This document shows, one piece after another, positions 15,146 to 25,408 of a stretch of DNA of 64,000 nt. The notes beneath the pieces were generated by a model that did no database searches, was not told the DNA's origin, and saw only the letters and a program-made list of their open reading frames with translations. The DNA is taken from positions 62,001-126,000 of the forward strand of contig NZ_JAKKFH010000005.1 of assembly GCF_022230925.1 (NCBI RefSeq), in the 5' to 3' direction. Position 1 is the first letter of the stretch; each line of letters starts with the position of its first letter. The position numbers and the translations under genes were made by a program. The stretch is from Micromonospora alfalfae (GTDB lineage: Bacteria; Actinomycetota; Actinomycetes; Mycobacteriales; Micromonosporaceae).

Positions 15146-16138
15146 TCAGGCGGGGCGCACGGATGCCAGCCGCCCGTCACGGCGGAGCACCCGGACACCG
15201 CCGGGCAGGTCGGCCGGGCCCTGACCGTGCCAATCGGTCACCAGGGCGTCCAGAGCGGCGACGTGCCGGTGCGACAGGGCACCGGGCAGCGCGCCCAACT
15301 CGCGAGCCCAGGAGTGCAGCACCCGGCCGCGTACGGCGGGTACCAGGCCGAGCAGCGCCGGTACTGACAGCCCTCCGTCGGGGCACCGGGCCGCCGCCAG
15401 CGCCGTCCCCGCCAACTCGTCGAGCGCGGCGTTGTCGGCGGCCACCAACCGGGCGGTACGCGCCAGGTTGTCCACCACGCCCGGCCCGAGCGCCCGCACC
15501 AGCGCCGGCAGCAGGTCGCTTCGCACCCTCGACCGGGCGTACGACGGGTCGCTGTTGTGCGGGTCCTGCCACGGGTTCAGGCCGAGGACGGCGCAGGCGG
15601 CGCGCGTCTGCTCCCGACCGATCTCCAGCAGCGGACGCAGCAGCGGCACACCGCCCAGGTCGCGCCGGGCGGGCATCCCGGCCAGCCCTCGTGGGCCGGC
15701 GCCCCGGGCGAGCGCGAGCAGCACCGTCTCCGCCTGGTCGTCGCGGGTGTGCCCGGTGAGCACCGCGACGGCGTTCTGCTGCCGGGCCGCCTCGGTCAGC
15801 GCCTGGTAGCGGGCCTCGCGGGCGGCCGCCTCCGGCCCGCCCGGGCGCCCGGCCACTTCCACCCGGACCACCGTCGCCGACGCGAACCCGACCCCTCGCC
15901 CCCAGGTGGCCACCGCTTCGGCGCGCTCCGCGGAGCCGTCCTGCAAGCCGTGGTCGACGGTGACGAGCGTCGTGGCGCGGCCCAGCCGCGGCGCCACGAA
16001 GACGGTGGCCGCCGCGAGCGCGAGCGAGTCGGCGCCACCGGAGCAGGCGACCAGCACCGGGCCGCCGGACGGCAGACCGGTCAGGGCGCGGCGGACCGCC
16101 ACCCGCATCGCGGCCACCGGCGGAGCGAGCGCGGCCAC
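15146..16138 (-). CDS. tilS: tRNA(Ile)-lysidine synthetase
   Basis: A 330-residue enzyme that modifies C34 of the AUA-reading tRNA-Ile using lysine and ATP. The PP-loop is intact in LVACSGGADSLAL, and downstream GHTRDDQAETVLL carries the family motif. The C-terminal half (LGLNPWQDPHNSDPSYARSRVR) is characteristic. GTG 16138 gives VAALAPPVAAMRVAVRRAL, the usual actinobacterial start, and overlaps no conserved part of the upstream gene; ATG 16108 is an alternative. It starts 11 bases after the metalloprotease gene's 3' boundary region, slightly inside or beside it, consistent with co-transcription. Confidence 0.93.
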   Translation of the reverse strand: MAALAPPVAAMRVAVRRALTGLPSGGPVLVACSGGADSLALAAATVFVAPRLGRATTLVTVDHGLQDGSAERAEAVATWGRGVGFASATVVRVEVAGRPGGPEAAAREARYQALTEAARQQNAVAVLTGHTRDDQAETVLLALARGAGPRGLAGMPARRDLGGVPLLRPLLEIGREQTRAACAVLGLNPWQDPHNSDPSYARSRVRSDLLPALVRALGPGVVDNLARTARLVAADNAALDELAGTALAAARCPDGGLSVPALLGLVPAVRGRVLHSWARELGALPGALSHRHVAALDALVTDWHGQGPADLPGGVRVLRRDGRLASVRPA

Positions 16139-16148
16139 CGGCGGGTGG

Positions 16149-17219
16149 TCAGCCAGCGGCCGGGATGGTGCCGGCCGGGCCGTGCACCCGGGCGACCCAG
16201 GCGTCCGGGTCACCCAACTCCGACAGTCGAGGCAGGGTCAGCGGTGAGTTGAAGATCGAGTTGAACCCGTCCATGCCGACGCGTTCCACCACCCCGTGCA
16301 CGAACTTGCGCCCCTCGGCGTACTGGCGCATCTTGACGTCCACGCCGAGCAGCCGGCGGATCGCCTTCTCCAGCGGGTTGCCCGCCTCCCGGCGTCGGTT
16401 GAACGACGCCCGGATCCGCTCCACGCTCGGGATCACCTGCGGGCCGACGCCGTCCATCACGAACTCGGCGTGCCCCTCCAGCAGGGTCATCAACGCGGTG
16501 AGCCGGTCCAGTACGGCCCGCTGCGCCGGGGTCTGCACGATGTCCAGCACGCTGGTGCGGCTCTCTGGATCACGGACCGCGTCGGACAACGTGGCCACCC
16601 CGCGCCGCAACCGCTCGACCAGGTGCTCACTTCCGCTGGACGAGGCGTCGACGAACGCCTGCACCTCGCTGAGGAAATAGGCACGCATCCACGGCACGGC
16701 CGTGAACTGGGTGCGGTGGGTGACCTCGTGCAGACACACCCAGAGCCGGAAGTCCCGAGGGTCGGCGCCGAGCTTGCGCTCCACCTCGACGATGTTCGGT
16801 GCGACCAGCAGCAACTGGCCCGGGTCAGCCGAGAAGACCTCGTACTGGCCGAGCACCCGGCCGGAGAGGTAGGCCAGCACCGTCCCGGCCTGCACCCCGG
16901 TGAGCCGGGACCCGATCGCCTCGGTCAACGCGCCCGGTTGCTTGTCGCCGGAGAGCCGACTCACCAGCGGAGTGATCACCTCGCGGAGACCGGCGATGTT
17001 GGTAGCGGCCCAGTCGCGGCGATCGACCACCCGGACCGGCGGATGCGACACCTGCGCCCGCAACCCCGTGTAGTCGGCCACGTGCCCGGCCGCCTCGTCG
17101 GTCAGCCGGCGCAGGTCGCCGACCACGTCGGTGGCTTCCGCGTACGACACGCGGGGGCCAGACTTGCTCAACGCCCCCGCGGTGGCGGCGGCCAGATCCC
17201 AGTCCACGAACTGCGCCAT
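16149..17219 (-). CDS. Zinc-dependent metalloprotease family (F420-biosynthesis-associated/DUF2342)
   Basis: A 356-residue protein from ATG 17219. It carries HEVTH, an HExxH zinc site within LWVCLHEVTHRTQF, and downstream EGHAEFVMD, which could supply the third ligand. The family is conserved in actinobacteria beside tilS and dacB and is annotated as zinc-dependent metalloprotease or coenzyme F420 biosynthesis-associated protein, without a firmly known substrate. There is no signal peptide, so it acts in the cytoplasm. Its 3' end abuts the tilS start. The family call is confident; the reaction is unknown. Confidence 0.88.
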   Translation of the reverse strand: MAQFVDWDLAAATAGALSKSGPRVSYAEATDVVGDLRRLTDEAAGHVADYTGLRAQVSHPPVRVVDRRDWAATNIAGLREVITPLVSRLSGDKQPGALTEAIGSRLTGVQAGTVLAYLSGRVLGQYEVFSADPGQLLLVAPNIVEVERKLGADPRDFRLWVCLHEVTHRTQFTAVPWMRAYFLSEVQAFVDASSSGSEHLVERLRRGVATLSDAVRDPESRTSVLDIVQTPAQRAVLDRLTALMTLLEGHAEFVMDGVGPQVIPSVERIRASFNRRREAGNPLEKAIRRLLGVDVKMRQYAEGRKFVHGVVERVGMDGFNSIFNSPLTLPRLSELGDPDAWVARVHGPAGTIPAAG

Positions 17220-17312
17220 GAACCCACCGTACCCGCGCCGCGACACCCCGGCCCGGGCTCGCGCCCTCGATCGACGCCGATGGCGACAGCGTCACTCCCG
17301 AACCGGCGACGG

Positions 17313-19157
17313 TCAGCCGCAGCCGCAACCGGCCAGCGCTGCGGCGATCCGGTCCAGGGCCGGCTGGGCGGTGTCCCGGTCCCCCGGCACCTTGTCGGTG
17401 AGCACCGCGAAGGTCAACAGCCGACCATCGGCGGTGGTGACCAGGCCCGCGACGGAGTGCACCCCGGTCAGGGTGCCGGTCTTGGCCCGGACGCTGCCCG
17501 CGCCCGCGGCGGTGCCCGCAGCGGTGCGGTAGCGCTCGTTCAGGGTGCCGGACCAACCGCCCACCGGCAGACCACCGAAGACGCCGGCCAGCTCCGGGTG
17601 GTCCGGACTGGCGGCCAAGCGGATCAGATCGGTCAGCAGCGACGGGCTGATCCGGTTGAGCCGGGACAGGCCGCTGCCGTCGGAGACGCTGATCTCGTCG
17701 GCCGGCAGGCCCAGCTCCGCCACCTCGGCGTCCATGGCGGCGGCGCCACCGTCGAACGAGGCGGGCTGACCGCGGGCCAACGCGACCTGCCGGGCGAGCG
17801 CCTCGGCCACCAGGTTGTCGCTCTCGCTGATCATGACGTCGACCAGACGGATCATCGGCGGGGACTGCACCACGCCCAGTTCGGTACCGGGTACCGGGCT
17901 GGCACCGGCCGCCGCCTGAGGCGGGGCCGCGCCCCGCTTCACCGAGTCGGTCGGCACCCCGAGCAACCGGGCGAACGCCTTGCCTGCGGCGAGGTCCGGC
18001 TCGGCGAACCGCGGGGCGGACCCGTGCTCGACGCCCGGGTCGGTACGCGCGCCGTCGGTCATCAACGCGGTCACCGCGCCGCCCGAACCGCCGGTGGGGA
18101 TGTCGTCGTCCCAGCCAGGGCCGTAGACCGGGCCGGAGTAGACCGAACCGTCGACGGTGACGCTGGTCGGGGCCGTGCCGCCGAGCGCGGTACGCACCTG
18201 GGCGGCCAGGTCGTCGAGGCGCGCCGCGCCCGGGTAGTAACCCTTCTTGTTGATCGCGAGGGTCGGGTCGCCGCCCCCGACGATCACCACCTCGCCGGCC
18301 TTCGCGCCGGCCACGGCACGGGTGGGAATCCGGTAGCCGGGCCCGCGGGCCGCCAGCACTGTCACGGCGGTCGCCAGCTTCGTCACCGAGGCGGGCACTG
18401 TGCCGTCGTCCGCCCCCTTGGCGAACAACGTCTGACCGGTGATCACGTCGGCGACCGAGACGTTCACCCGGTCGCCCAGGGCGGCGACGCCGACCAGTGG
18501 ATCGAGCACGGCACGAACCCCGTCCGGGGTGGGCAGCGGGGCGTTGGAATCCGGGCCGCCCAGCACGTCCGACGGGGCAGGTTCCGGAGTCACGCCGACC
18601 GCGTTCGGCCCGGACCCGGCGTCGTCGCCCAACCATCCGGCGACCGGGCCGGGACGGGTGATCACGACTCCGACGCCGGCGAGCACCAGCAGGAGCACGG
18701 CGGCCAGCACCACCGGCAGCCGCCTCCGGCGGCGCGGCGCGGCGGGTGCGGGCGCGGCGTCGGCGGGTGCCGGCAACGCGGAGATCGGCGGGCCCACCGG
18801 GGGGACCCCGCCCGGTGTGGGGGCGGTCGGCCCGGGACCGAACGACGGGCTGACCGGCGCAGGGCTGACCGGGACCGTGGCACTGCCGCGTGGCGGGCCG
18901 CTCACCGGTTGCTCACCGCCGGCCACCGGGAAGTGACCCGCGTTCGGAGCGGGCGACGCCGGGCCGACCGGTGGGCGCCAGGGCAGCGGCGGGGGCCGCT
19001 CGGGCACCGTCTCCGGTGCCGGGGTCGGTGCTTCGGGAGCCCGTGGAAGGTGCGCCTCCGGCACCGGGACCCGCCCCTTGGCACTGCCGGAGCCCGATCG
19101 TCCGGTACCGTGCGCGGAGCCCCCGTCCGGGCGGTAGTGTGAATCTTCCCTCCCCAC
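17313..19157 (-). CDS. dacB: D-alanyl-D-alanine carboxypeptidase/endopeptidase, PBP4 family (S13)
   Basis: A 614-residue protein with a long Pro/Gly-rich cytoplasmic head (1-135), a membrane helix after RRRRRLPVV (about 137-160) and an extracytoplasmic penicillin-binding domain. The three active-site motifs are present: SVTK near residue 255, SDN (SESDNLV) near 445 and KTG (RAKTGTLTG) near 560. Such enzymes trim or cleave peptidoglycan crosslinks. The cytoplasmic head is unusually long for the family. It is followed by the metalloprotease and tilS, and is divergent from ppa, as in Streptomyces. Confidence 0.93.
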   Translation of the reverse strand: MGREDSHYRPDGGSAHGTGRSGSGSAKGRVPVPEAHLPRAPEAPTPAPETVPERPPPLPWRPPVGPASPAPNAGHFPVAGGEQPVSGPPRGSATVPVSPAPVSPSFGPGPTAPTPGGVPPVGPPISALPAPADAAPAPAAPRRRRRLPVVLAAVLLLVLAGVGVVITRPGPVAGWLGDDAGSGPNAVGVTPEPAPSDVLGGPDSNAPLPTPDGVRAVLDPLVGVAALGDRVNVSVADVITGQTLFAKGADDGTVPASVTKLATAVTVLAARGPGYRIPTRAVAGAKAGEVVIVGGGDPTLAINKKGYYPGAARLDDLAAQVRTALGGTAPTSVTVDGSVYSGPVYGPGWDDDIPTGGSGGAVTALMTDGARTDPGVEHGSAPRFAEPDLAAGKAFARLLGVPTDSVKRGAAPPQAAAGASPVPGTELGVVQSPPMIRLVDVMISESDNLVAEALARQVALARGQPASFDGGAAAMDAEVAELGLPADEISVSDGSGLSRLNRISPSLLTDLIRLAASPDHPELAGVFGGLPVGGWSGTLNERYRTAAGTAAGAGSVRAKTGTLTGVHSVAGLVTTADGRLLTFAVLTDKVPGDRDTAQPALDRIAAALAGCGCG

Positions 19158-19186
19158 GACCCCCTCCTCCCCCAGCGAAAATCGGC

Positions 19187-19217
19187 TTGGGTGACACTAC
19201 TTCGGTCCGAAGACTAT
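19187..19217 (+). promoter_or_regulatory. Possible ppa promoter
   Basis: TTGGGT and GACTAT hexamers, 19 bases apart, lie about 94 bases upstream of the ppa start in the divergent dacB-ppa gap. The spacing is slightly long and the match weak. Confidence 0.25.
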
Positions 19218-19310
19218 GCGGCGGCCGGAGTCGGCGGGTGGGCATTCACCTGTCCGGAGGGGCCGCCAGTGGTTCCGTTAGCCAGCGTGGGCAGACGAGG
19301 GAGCGTGCAG

Positions 19311-19817
19311 ATGGATTTCGACGTGACGGTTGAGATCCCCAAAGGTCACCGGAACAAGTACGAGGTGGACCACAAGACCGGCCGGATCCGGTTGGACCGC
19401 ACCCTCTTCACCTCCACCCAGTACCCGGCCGACTACGGGTTCATCGAGGGCACTCTGGGCGAGGACGGCGACCCGCTGGACGCCCTCGTGCTGGTCCCCG
19501 AGCCGACCTTCCCGGGCTGTCTGATCCGCTGCCGCACCATCGGCATGTTCCGGATGACCGACGAGAAGGGCGGGGACGACAAGGTCCTCTGCGTGCCCTA
19601 CGAGGACCCCCGCCAGGAGCACCTGCGCGACATCCACCACCTGGGCGAGTTCGACCGCCTGGAGATCCAGCACTTCTTCGAGGTCTACAAGGACCTGGAG
19701 CCCGGCAAGTCGGTGGAGGGCGCGACCTGGGTCGGCCGCACCGAGGCCGAGGCCGAGATCCACGCCTCCTACAAGCGGGCCCGCGACGCCGAGGCGCGCG
19801 GCGAATCCGCCCACTGA
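19311..19817 (+). CDS. ppa: Inorganic pyrophosphatase
   Basis: A 168-residue soluble family I enzyme hydrolysing pyrophosphate, which pulls biosynthetic reactions forward. The metal-binding signature [16 protein letters not shown] is intact, and [15 protein letters not shown] and ADYGFIEGT match the family. ATG 19311 starts the fold ([12 protein letters not shown]) and is preceded by GAGGGAGCGTGCAG. Length is normal. It diverges from dacB and converges on eccD across a strong hairpin. Confidence 0.97.
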   Translation: MDFDVTVEIPKGHRNKYEVDHKTGRIRLDRTLFTSTQYPADYGFIEGTLGEDGDPLDALVLVPEPTFPGCLIRCRTIGMFRMTDEKGGDDKVLCVPYEDPRQEHLRDIHHLGEFDRLEIQHFFEVYKDLEPGKSVEGATWVGRTEAEAEIHASYKRARDAEARGESAH

Positions 19818-19832
19818 CGACTGCTGACGCAC

Positions 19833-19872
19833 CGGGCCCGAGGGTCGCTCATCCGAGCAACCCTCGGGCCCG
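19833..19872. terminator. Bidirectional hairpin terminator
   Basis: A 13-bp perfect GC-rich stem (CGGGCCCGAGGGT and complement) with a 14-base loop between convergent ppa and eccD. It overlaps the last codons of eccD. Confidence 0.75.
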
Positions 19873-21252
19873 TTCGTAGAGGTCGAGCACCGCGCAGGCG
19901 ATCGGCACCACGGCGACCACCAGGGCCGTGTCGGTGAGGTCCGCAACCCTCCCGAGGTACGGCGAGACCGGCCGGCGGGCGTACCCGGTGCCGCTGGCGA
20001 CCGCCACCAGGGCCAGCGCCGCCCCGCCCAGAACCAGCACCAACCGCCCGGTCTCGTCGGCCCGGCCGACCAGCACGGCACCCAGCGCCGCGTAGCCGGC
20101 CAGCCCGGCGAGCACCGTCGGCACCCGGTGTCGCAGCGCCACGAACAGCCGCGATCGCAGCAGCAGCACGGCCGAGGTGACCGCCACCAGCACCCGACCG
20201 GCGGTGCCACCGGCGATCACGAGTACGCCCGCTGTGGCCACCACCAGCAGCGCGTGGCCGATCAGCATCCCGGTGAGCGTCTCCTCGGTGCGGATCACCG
20301 CAGCGTGCACCCGGCCCTGGTCCGGCAGGTCCCGCACCCGCGCCGGCTCCTCCGCGGAGGTGGCGGCCGGCAGGGTGATCGGCGGCAGGGGCAGCTTGCC
20401 CAGTCGGATGGCCAACAGCGGGATCACGCCGACGGCGAAGACCAGTGCGCTGAGCAGAACCGCCGCCGTACCGGCCGTGGTCATCAGCAGTCCACCGAGC
20501 GCGGCCGCCGCGCCGATCAGGCCGACAGTGACACCGGCCACGAAGACCCGCAGTCGACTGGCCACCCCGAGGAGACCGATCAACGCCGCCAGCAGCAGCG
20601 CTACCGAGCCGGCCAGCAGTTCGGGAGCGCCCACCCAGCGGGCCGGGCCGATCGGCCCGACCGGGTCGCCGGAGCCGACGGCCAGGGCACCGGCCGTGAA
20701 CGCGTAGGGCAGCGCGTAGCCGCCGAGCGTCGCCCCGGCGGCGCCGTCGCCGTTGGCGCGGGAGGCGACAGTGCCGGCCACCGTGAGCACCAGTGCCACA
20801 GTGACGGCCGCCAGCCAACCGGCTCGGTGCGTCGGGCCGCCGGCGAGCAGTGCGAGCAGGCCGACCGCGAGCGGGACGGAGGCACCGGCCAGACCGGCTG
20901 CCCGGGTGGCGGTGGGCGACCAGGCGCCGCCGCGGCGGCGAGCACCGTCGGCGATCGCCTCGATGACGTCGTCGTACTCCAACTCGGGCCAGTGCGCGCG
21001 GGCCGGCACGAGGTGCAGCACCTCACCGTCGCGGACTCCCTGCGGCAGCAGCGCCTGTGCGGTCACCAGCAACGCCCCGTCGGTGCGGCGGAGCACCCAA
21101 CCGCCGTGCTGCTCGCCGTCGTCGGCGAGCCCGACACCGGCGTGCCGGAGCACGTCGGGCAGCAGCTCGGCCAGGGGTACCTGCTCCGGCAGGGCGACGT
21201 CCACCCGTCGTTGCGGCGCGCTGATGGTGACGCGTGCCAGCCCGGTAGTCAT
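19849..21252 (-). CDS. eccD: Type VII secretion integral membrane protein EccD
   Basis: A 467-residue protein with an N-terminal ubiquitin-like (YukD) domain of about 90 residues (ARVTISAPQRRVDVALPEQVPLAELLP), a cytoplasmic linker, and about 11 hydrophobic helices from residue 120 onward. This is the EccD layout that forms the central membrane ring of ESX/type VII systems. Length is near the family norm. It is divergent from eccC across 101 bp, a shared promoter region. eccB, eccE and WXG100 genes are not next to it. Confidence 0.93.
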   Translation of the reverse strand: MTTGLARVTISAPQRRVDVALPEQVPLAELLPDVLRHAGVGLADDGEQHGGWVLRRTDGALLVTAQALLPQGVRDGEVLHLVPARAHWPELEYDDVIEAIADGARRRGGAWSPTATRAAGLAGASVPLAVGLLALLAGGPTHRAGWLAAVTVALVLTVAGTVASRANGDGAAGATLGGYALPYAFTAGALAVGSGDPVGPIGPARWVGAPELLAGSVALLLAALIGLLGVASRLRVFVAGVTVGLIGAAAALGGLLMTTAGTAAVLLSALVFAVGVIPLLAIRLGKLPLPPITLPAATSAEEPARVRDLPDQGRVHAAVIRTEETLTGMLIGHALLVVATAGVLVIAGGTAGRVLVAVTSAVLLLRSRLFVALRHRVPTVLAGLAGYAALGAVLVGRADETGRLVLVLGGAALALVAVASGTGYARRPVSPYLGRVADLTDTALVVAVVPIACAVLDLYERARGLLG

Positions 21253-21353
21253 CGACTGGTCTCCATATCGAGGGGGATCGGAGGCTGCGCGGACGAGTGG
21301 ACTTTACCTACCATGAGCCAGGCTCGGGTTACCCAGCGCTGTCAGGAGGCCGA

Positions 21354-24300
21354 GTGTCCACAGTCGTCATCAAGCGGCCACCGCGTCGACCAGCGCCGGA
21401 GATTCCCGCCGGTGAGCTGTCGGTCGACGCACCGCCGGAGATCCCCGTGGTGACCGGCGGGCGGTGGCAGCAGATGCTCATGCTGCTGCCCATGCTCGGC
21501 GGCACTGTCGCGATGGCGATGATGTTCGGCCGGGGCGGCGGGGCCTACTCGTACGTGGTGGGCGGCATGTTCGGGCTCTCCTCGTTGGCGATGCTCGTGA
21601 CGTCCTGGGGCAGCGCCTCCGGCACCCCGAAGAAGTCCGAGATGATGGCCGCCCGCAGGGAGTACCTACGCCACCTGGCCACGCTGCGGCGGCGGGTCCG
21701 GCGGACCGCGGGCCAGCAACGGGCCGGGCTCTACTACCGGCACCCGGATCCGGGCCGGCTCTGGTCGACGGTGGACAGCCACCGGGTCTGGGAGCGGCGC
21801 CCCGCCGACCCCGATTTCGCTGTGGTGCGGGTCGCCGTCGGGCCGCAGACACTGGCCACCCCACTGGTCCCACCGGTCACCCGGCCGCTGGAGGAACTCG
21901 AGCCGATGACCGCCGGCGCGCTACGCCGCTTCCTGGACGCGTACTCCGTGGTGCCGGACCTGCCGGTGGCGCTGTCGCTGCGCAGCTTCGCCCGGGTGCA
22001 CGTACGATCCGCCGGCCGCGGCCGGGCGACCACCCCGACCACCGGCGGGCCACCGACCGGCGACCCGGCGGCGCAGGCGCTGGTCCGGGCCGTGCTGACC
22101 CAGCTGGCGGTCTTCCACGCCCCCGACGAGCTGCTCGTCGCGGTCTGCGCCGGGCCGGAGCGCCGCGCCTGCTGGGAGTGGGTGAAGTGGCTCCCGCACG
22201 CTCACCATCCCGGCCGCACCGACGCGCTCGGCCCGGTACGCCTGGTCACCAGCTCGGCCGCCGAGTTGGAGTCGCTGCTGGCCGACGTGCTGGCCACCCG
22301 GTCCCGGTTCAGCCCTGCCGGCCCGGCCACCGACGGCCCGCACGTGGTGGTGGTCCTCGACGGCGGCGACCTGACCGGTGCCAGTGACCTGACCGGCGAC
22401 GGCGGCATCGACGCGGTCACAGTGCTGGACCTGGACACCCCGCCGCCCCGACTGCTGGACCGGTACGCGCTGCTGCTGGAGCTGCACGGCCGGCGGCTGC
22501 ACTCGCTGTCGTCCGACGGGCACGCCGAGGTGGGCACCGCCGACCAGGTGGAGCTGGCCGACGCCGAGGCGGTCGCCCGACGGTTGGCGCCGCTGCGGCT
22601 CGCCGGCGCGGCCAGAGGGCCGGACGCCCCGTTCCAGGCCGACCTGGGCCTCCCCGAGCTGCTCGGTCTCGGTGACCCGGAGAGCTTCACCGCGGAACAG
22701 GGCTGGTTGCCGCGTTCGGCACGGGACCGGTTGCGGGTGCCGATCGGGGTGGGCACGGACGGCGGCGCCATCGAGCTGGACCTCAAGGAGTCCGCCCAGG
22801 ACGGCATGGGCCCGCACGGCCTGCTCATCGGGGCGACCGGCTCCGGCAAGTCCGAGCTGCTCCGCACGCTGGTACTGGGGCTCGCCGCCACGCACAGCTC
22901 CGAGCAGCTCAACTTCGTGCTCGTCGACTTCAAGGGTGGCGCCACCTTCACCTCGTTCGACAGGCTGCCGCACACCGCAGCCGTGATCACCAATCTGGCC
23001 GACGCGTTGCCCCTGGTCGATCGCATGGTGGACGCGATCAACGGTGAGTTGGTCCGCCGCCAGGAGTTGCTGCGGCGGGCCGGAAACTTCGCCAGCGTGC
23101 GCGACTACGAGCGGGCCAGGGCGGCCGGCAGCCCTCTCGCCCCGCTGCCGTCGTTGCTGCTGATCTGCGACGAATTCTCGGAGCTGCTCTCCGCCAAGCC
23201 CGACTTCATCGACCTGTTCGTGCAGATCGGCCGGCTGGGCAGGTCTCTCGGCGTGCACCTGCTGCTCGCCAGCCAGCGCCTGGAGGAGGGCCGGCTCCGC
23301 GGGTTGGACACCCACCTCTCGTACCGGATCGGGTTGCGCACCTTCTCGGCGCTGGAGTCCCGGACGGTGCTCGGCGTGGCGGACGCGCACGAGCTGCCCC
23401 GCTCACCGGGCCACGGCTACCTGCGTGCCGGCACCGACCCGCTGGCCCGGTTCAAGGCCGCGTACGTCTCCGGGGCCGTCCGCCGTCGGGCCGCGCCGGG
23501 CGGCGTCAACGCCGAGGGGGGCGCGCGGCTGCTGACCTTCACCACCCACGTCGTACCGGTGCCCGAGCCGGCAACCCCGGTGGTGCCCGTCGTGGCGGAG
23601 GAGGGCACCACGACGCTGCTCGACCTGCTGGTGGACCGGCTCGTCGGGCAGGGCCCGCCGGCGCACCAGGTCTGGCTCCCGCCGCTCGGCCAGCCGCCGG
23701 CCCTGGACGAGTTGCTCGGTCCGGTCGAGGTGCACCCGAAACGCGGGCTGACAGTTGGCAACCCTGAGCTGCACGGGGCACTCGGCGTGCCGATGGCGGT
23801 GGTGGACAGACCACTGGAGCAGCGCCGGGACCTGCTCTGGCTGGCACTGGACGGCGCTGCCGGGCACGTCGCTGTGGTCGGTGCGCCGCAGAGCGGCAAG
23901 TCCACAGCCCTGCGCACGCTGATCTGCGCGCTGGCGCTCACCCACACACCGGCCGAGGTGCAGGTCTACTGCCTCGACTTCGGCGGCGGCGGGTTGGCCG
24001 CGCTGCGCGACCTTCCGCACGTCGGCGGGGTGACCGGCCGCGCCGACCCGACCGCCGTACGACGCACGGTCGGCGAGATGACCACCCTGCTGGTCGACCG
24101 GGAACGCCGCTTCGCCGAGTTGGGCGTGGAGTCGATGGCCGCCTACCGGCAGCGCCGGGCGGCAGCGGGGACGGTGGGCCAGCCGGGCACCGACCCGTAC
24201 GGCGACGTGTTCCTGGTGATCGACGGGTGGACCACCATCCGCGGCGAGTACGACGACCTGGAGCCACTCGTCACCGATCTGGCCACCCGGGGCCTGTCGT

Positions 24301-25334
24301 ACGGGCTGCACGTGGTCGCCACCGGGCTGCGCTGGCTGGATTTCCGCCCCGCGATCCGGGACCTGTTCGGCTCCCGGCTGGAGTTGCGCCTCGGTGACCC
24401 GGCCGACTCGTTGGTGGCCCGGCGCGCGGCAGCCAACGTGCCGGAGCGCTCCGGCCGAGGCGTGACCGCGGAGGGCCTGCACTTCCTCACCGCGCTGCCC
24501 CAGCTCGGGACCGCCGGTGGAGACACAGCCGACCTGGTCAAGCGGGCCGCCGATGGGTGGGCGGGTGCCCCGGCGCCCCGGGTGCGGCTGCTCCCGCCGG
24601 TGCTGACGTACGCCGATCTGGACCTCACCTCGACGACCGGGCTGCGGCTGCCGATCGGGATCGCGGAGGCGGACCTGCGACCGGTGTTGCTCGACTTCGC
24701 CACCGAGCCGCACTTCGTGGTCTTCGGGGACTCGGAGTGCGGCAAGTCGTCGTTCCTGCGCGCGCTGGCCACGTCGATCATCACCCGGTTCACTCCCGAG
24801 CAGGCCCGGGTGATCCTCGTCGACTACCGGCGCAGCCTGCTCGGTGCCATCGAGACGCCGCACCTGATCGGGTACGGCACCGCGGCGGCACACACCGCTG
24901 ACCTGGTCGAGTCGGCCGCCGGTTACCTGGAGCGGCGGGCTCCCGGGCCGGAGGTCACCCCGCAGCAGCTGCGGGACCGGTCCTGGTGGTCCGGGCCGGA
25001 GCTGTTCGTGCTGGTGGACGACTACGACCTGGTGGCGGCCGGGCCGGCGAACCCGTTGCGCGCGTTGGAGGAGCACCTGCCGCACGCCCGGGACATCGGG
25101 CTGCACCTGGTGCTGGCCCGCCGTTCCGGTGGGGCGAGCCGGGCCCAGTACGAGCCGATCGTGCAGCGCCTGCGGGAGCTGTCCACGGCCGGCCTGGTGA
25201 TGGCGGGCAGCCCCGAGGAGGGCGCACTCGTCGGGCCGGTGCGACCCGGACCGCTGCCGCCGGGGCGTGGTCGGTTGGTCACCCGGCGGGAGGGCGTACG
25301 CCTTGTTCAGCTGGCACAACTGCCACCGCAATGA
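21354..25334 (+). CDS. eccC: Type VII secretion ATPase EccC (fused Ca/Cb)
   Basis: A 1326-residue FtsK/SpoIIIE motor that recognises and moves type VII substrates. Two N-terminal membrane helices (about residues 42-88) precede three ATPase domains. Their Walker A loops are GATGSGKS (about 496), GAPQSGKS (about 845) and GDSECGKS (about 1128). Walker B is intact in domain 1 (LLLICDEFSELL) and domain 3 (LFVLVDDYDLV); domain 2 has LVIDGW, lacking the usual second acidic residue, which is common in EccC. GTG 21354 with CAGGAGGC upstream was chosen over an in-frame start at 21297. EccCa and EccCb are fused in one chain, as in ESX-2/3/4. Confidence 0.95.
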   Translation: MSTVVIKRPPRRPAPEIPAGELSVDAPPEIPVVTGGRWQQMLMLLPMLGGTVAMAMMFGRGGGAYSYVVGGMFGLSSLAMLVTSWGSASGTPKKSEMMAARREYLRHLATLRRRVRRTAGQQRAGLYYRHPDPGRLWSTVDSHRVWERRPADPDFAVVRVAVGPQTLATPLVPPVTRPLEELEPMTAGALRRFLDAYSVVPDLPVALSLRSFARVHVRSAGRGRATTPTTGGPPTGDPAAQALVRAVLTQLAVFHAPDELLVAVCAGPERRACWEWVKWLPHAHHPGRTDALGPVRLVTSSAAELESLLADVLATRSRFSPAGPATDGPHVVVVLDGGDLTGASDLTGDGGIDAVTVLDLDTPPPRLLDRYALLLELHGRRLHSLSSDGHAEVGTADQVELADAEAVARRLAPLRLAGAARGPDAPFQADLGLPELLGLGDPESFTAEQGWLPRSARDRLRVPIGVGTDGGAIELDLKESAQDGMGPHGLLIGATGSGKSELLRTLVLGLAATHSSEQLNFVLVDFKGGATFTSFDRLPHTAAVITNLADALPLVDRMVDAINGELVRRQELLRRAGNFASVRDYERARAAGSPLAPLPSLLLICDEFSELLSAKPDFIDLFVQIGRLGRSLGVHLLLASQRLEEGRLRGLDTHLSYRIGLRTFSALESRTVLGVADAHELPRSPGHGYLRAGTDPLARFKAAYVSGAVRRRAAPGGVNAEGGARLLTFTTHVVPVPEPATPVVPVVAEEGTTTLLDLLVDRLVGQGPPAHQVWLPPLGQPPALDELLGPVEVHPKRGLTVGNPELHGALGVPMAVVDRPLEQRRDLLWLALDGAAGHVAVVGAPQSGKSTALRTLICALALTHTPAEVQVYCLDFGGGGLAALRDLPHVGGVTGRADPTAVRRTVGEMTTLLVDRERRFAELGVESMAAYRQRRAAAGTVGQPGTDPYGDVFLVIDGWTTIRGEYDDLEPLVTDLATRGLSYGLHVVATGLRWLDFRPAIRDLFGSRLELRLGDPADSLVARRAAANVPERSGRGVTAEGLHFLTALPQLGTAGGDTADLVKRAADGWAGAPAPRVRLLPPVLTYADLDLTSTTGLRLPIGIAEADLRPVLLDFATEPHFVVFGDSECGKSSFLRALATSIITRFTPEQARVILVDYRRSLLGAIETPHLIGYGTAAAHTADLVESAAGYLERRAPGPEVTPQQLRDRSWWSGPELFVLVDDYDLVAAGPANPLRALEEHLPHARDIGLHLVLARRSGGASRAQYEPIVQRLRELSTAGLVMAGSPEEGALVGPVRPGPLPPGRGRLVTRREGVRLVQLAQLPPQ

Positions 25335-25408
25335 CCTGACTCGCCGGTTCTTCCCGTGACGGGTGGGGATACCGGTAATCTCCGATCGTCATGGTTCCGT
25401 CGGGATGA

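Noticed and set aside
16296..19142. A 948-residue open frame on the + strand over dacB and the metalloprotease gene
   Set aside because: It is the antisense shadow of high-GC genes; the reverse strand holds complete active-site motifs and the + strand protein is an Arg/Gln/His-rich mix with no family.
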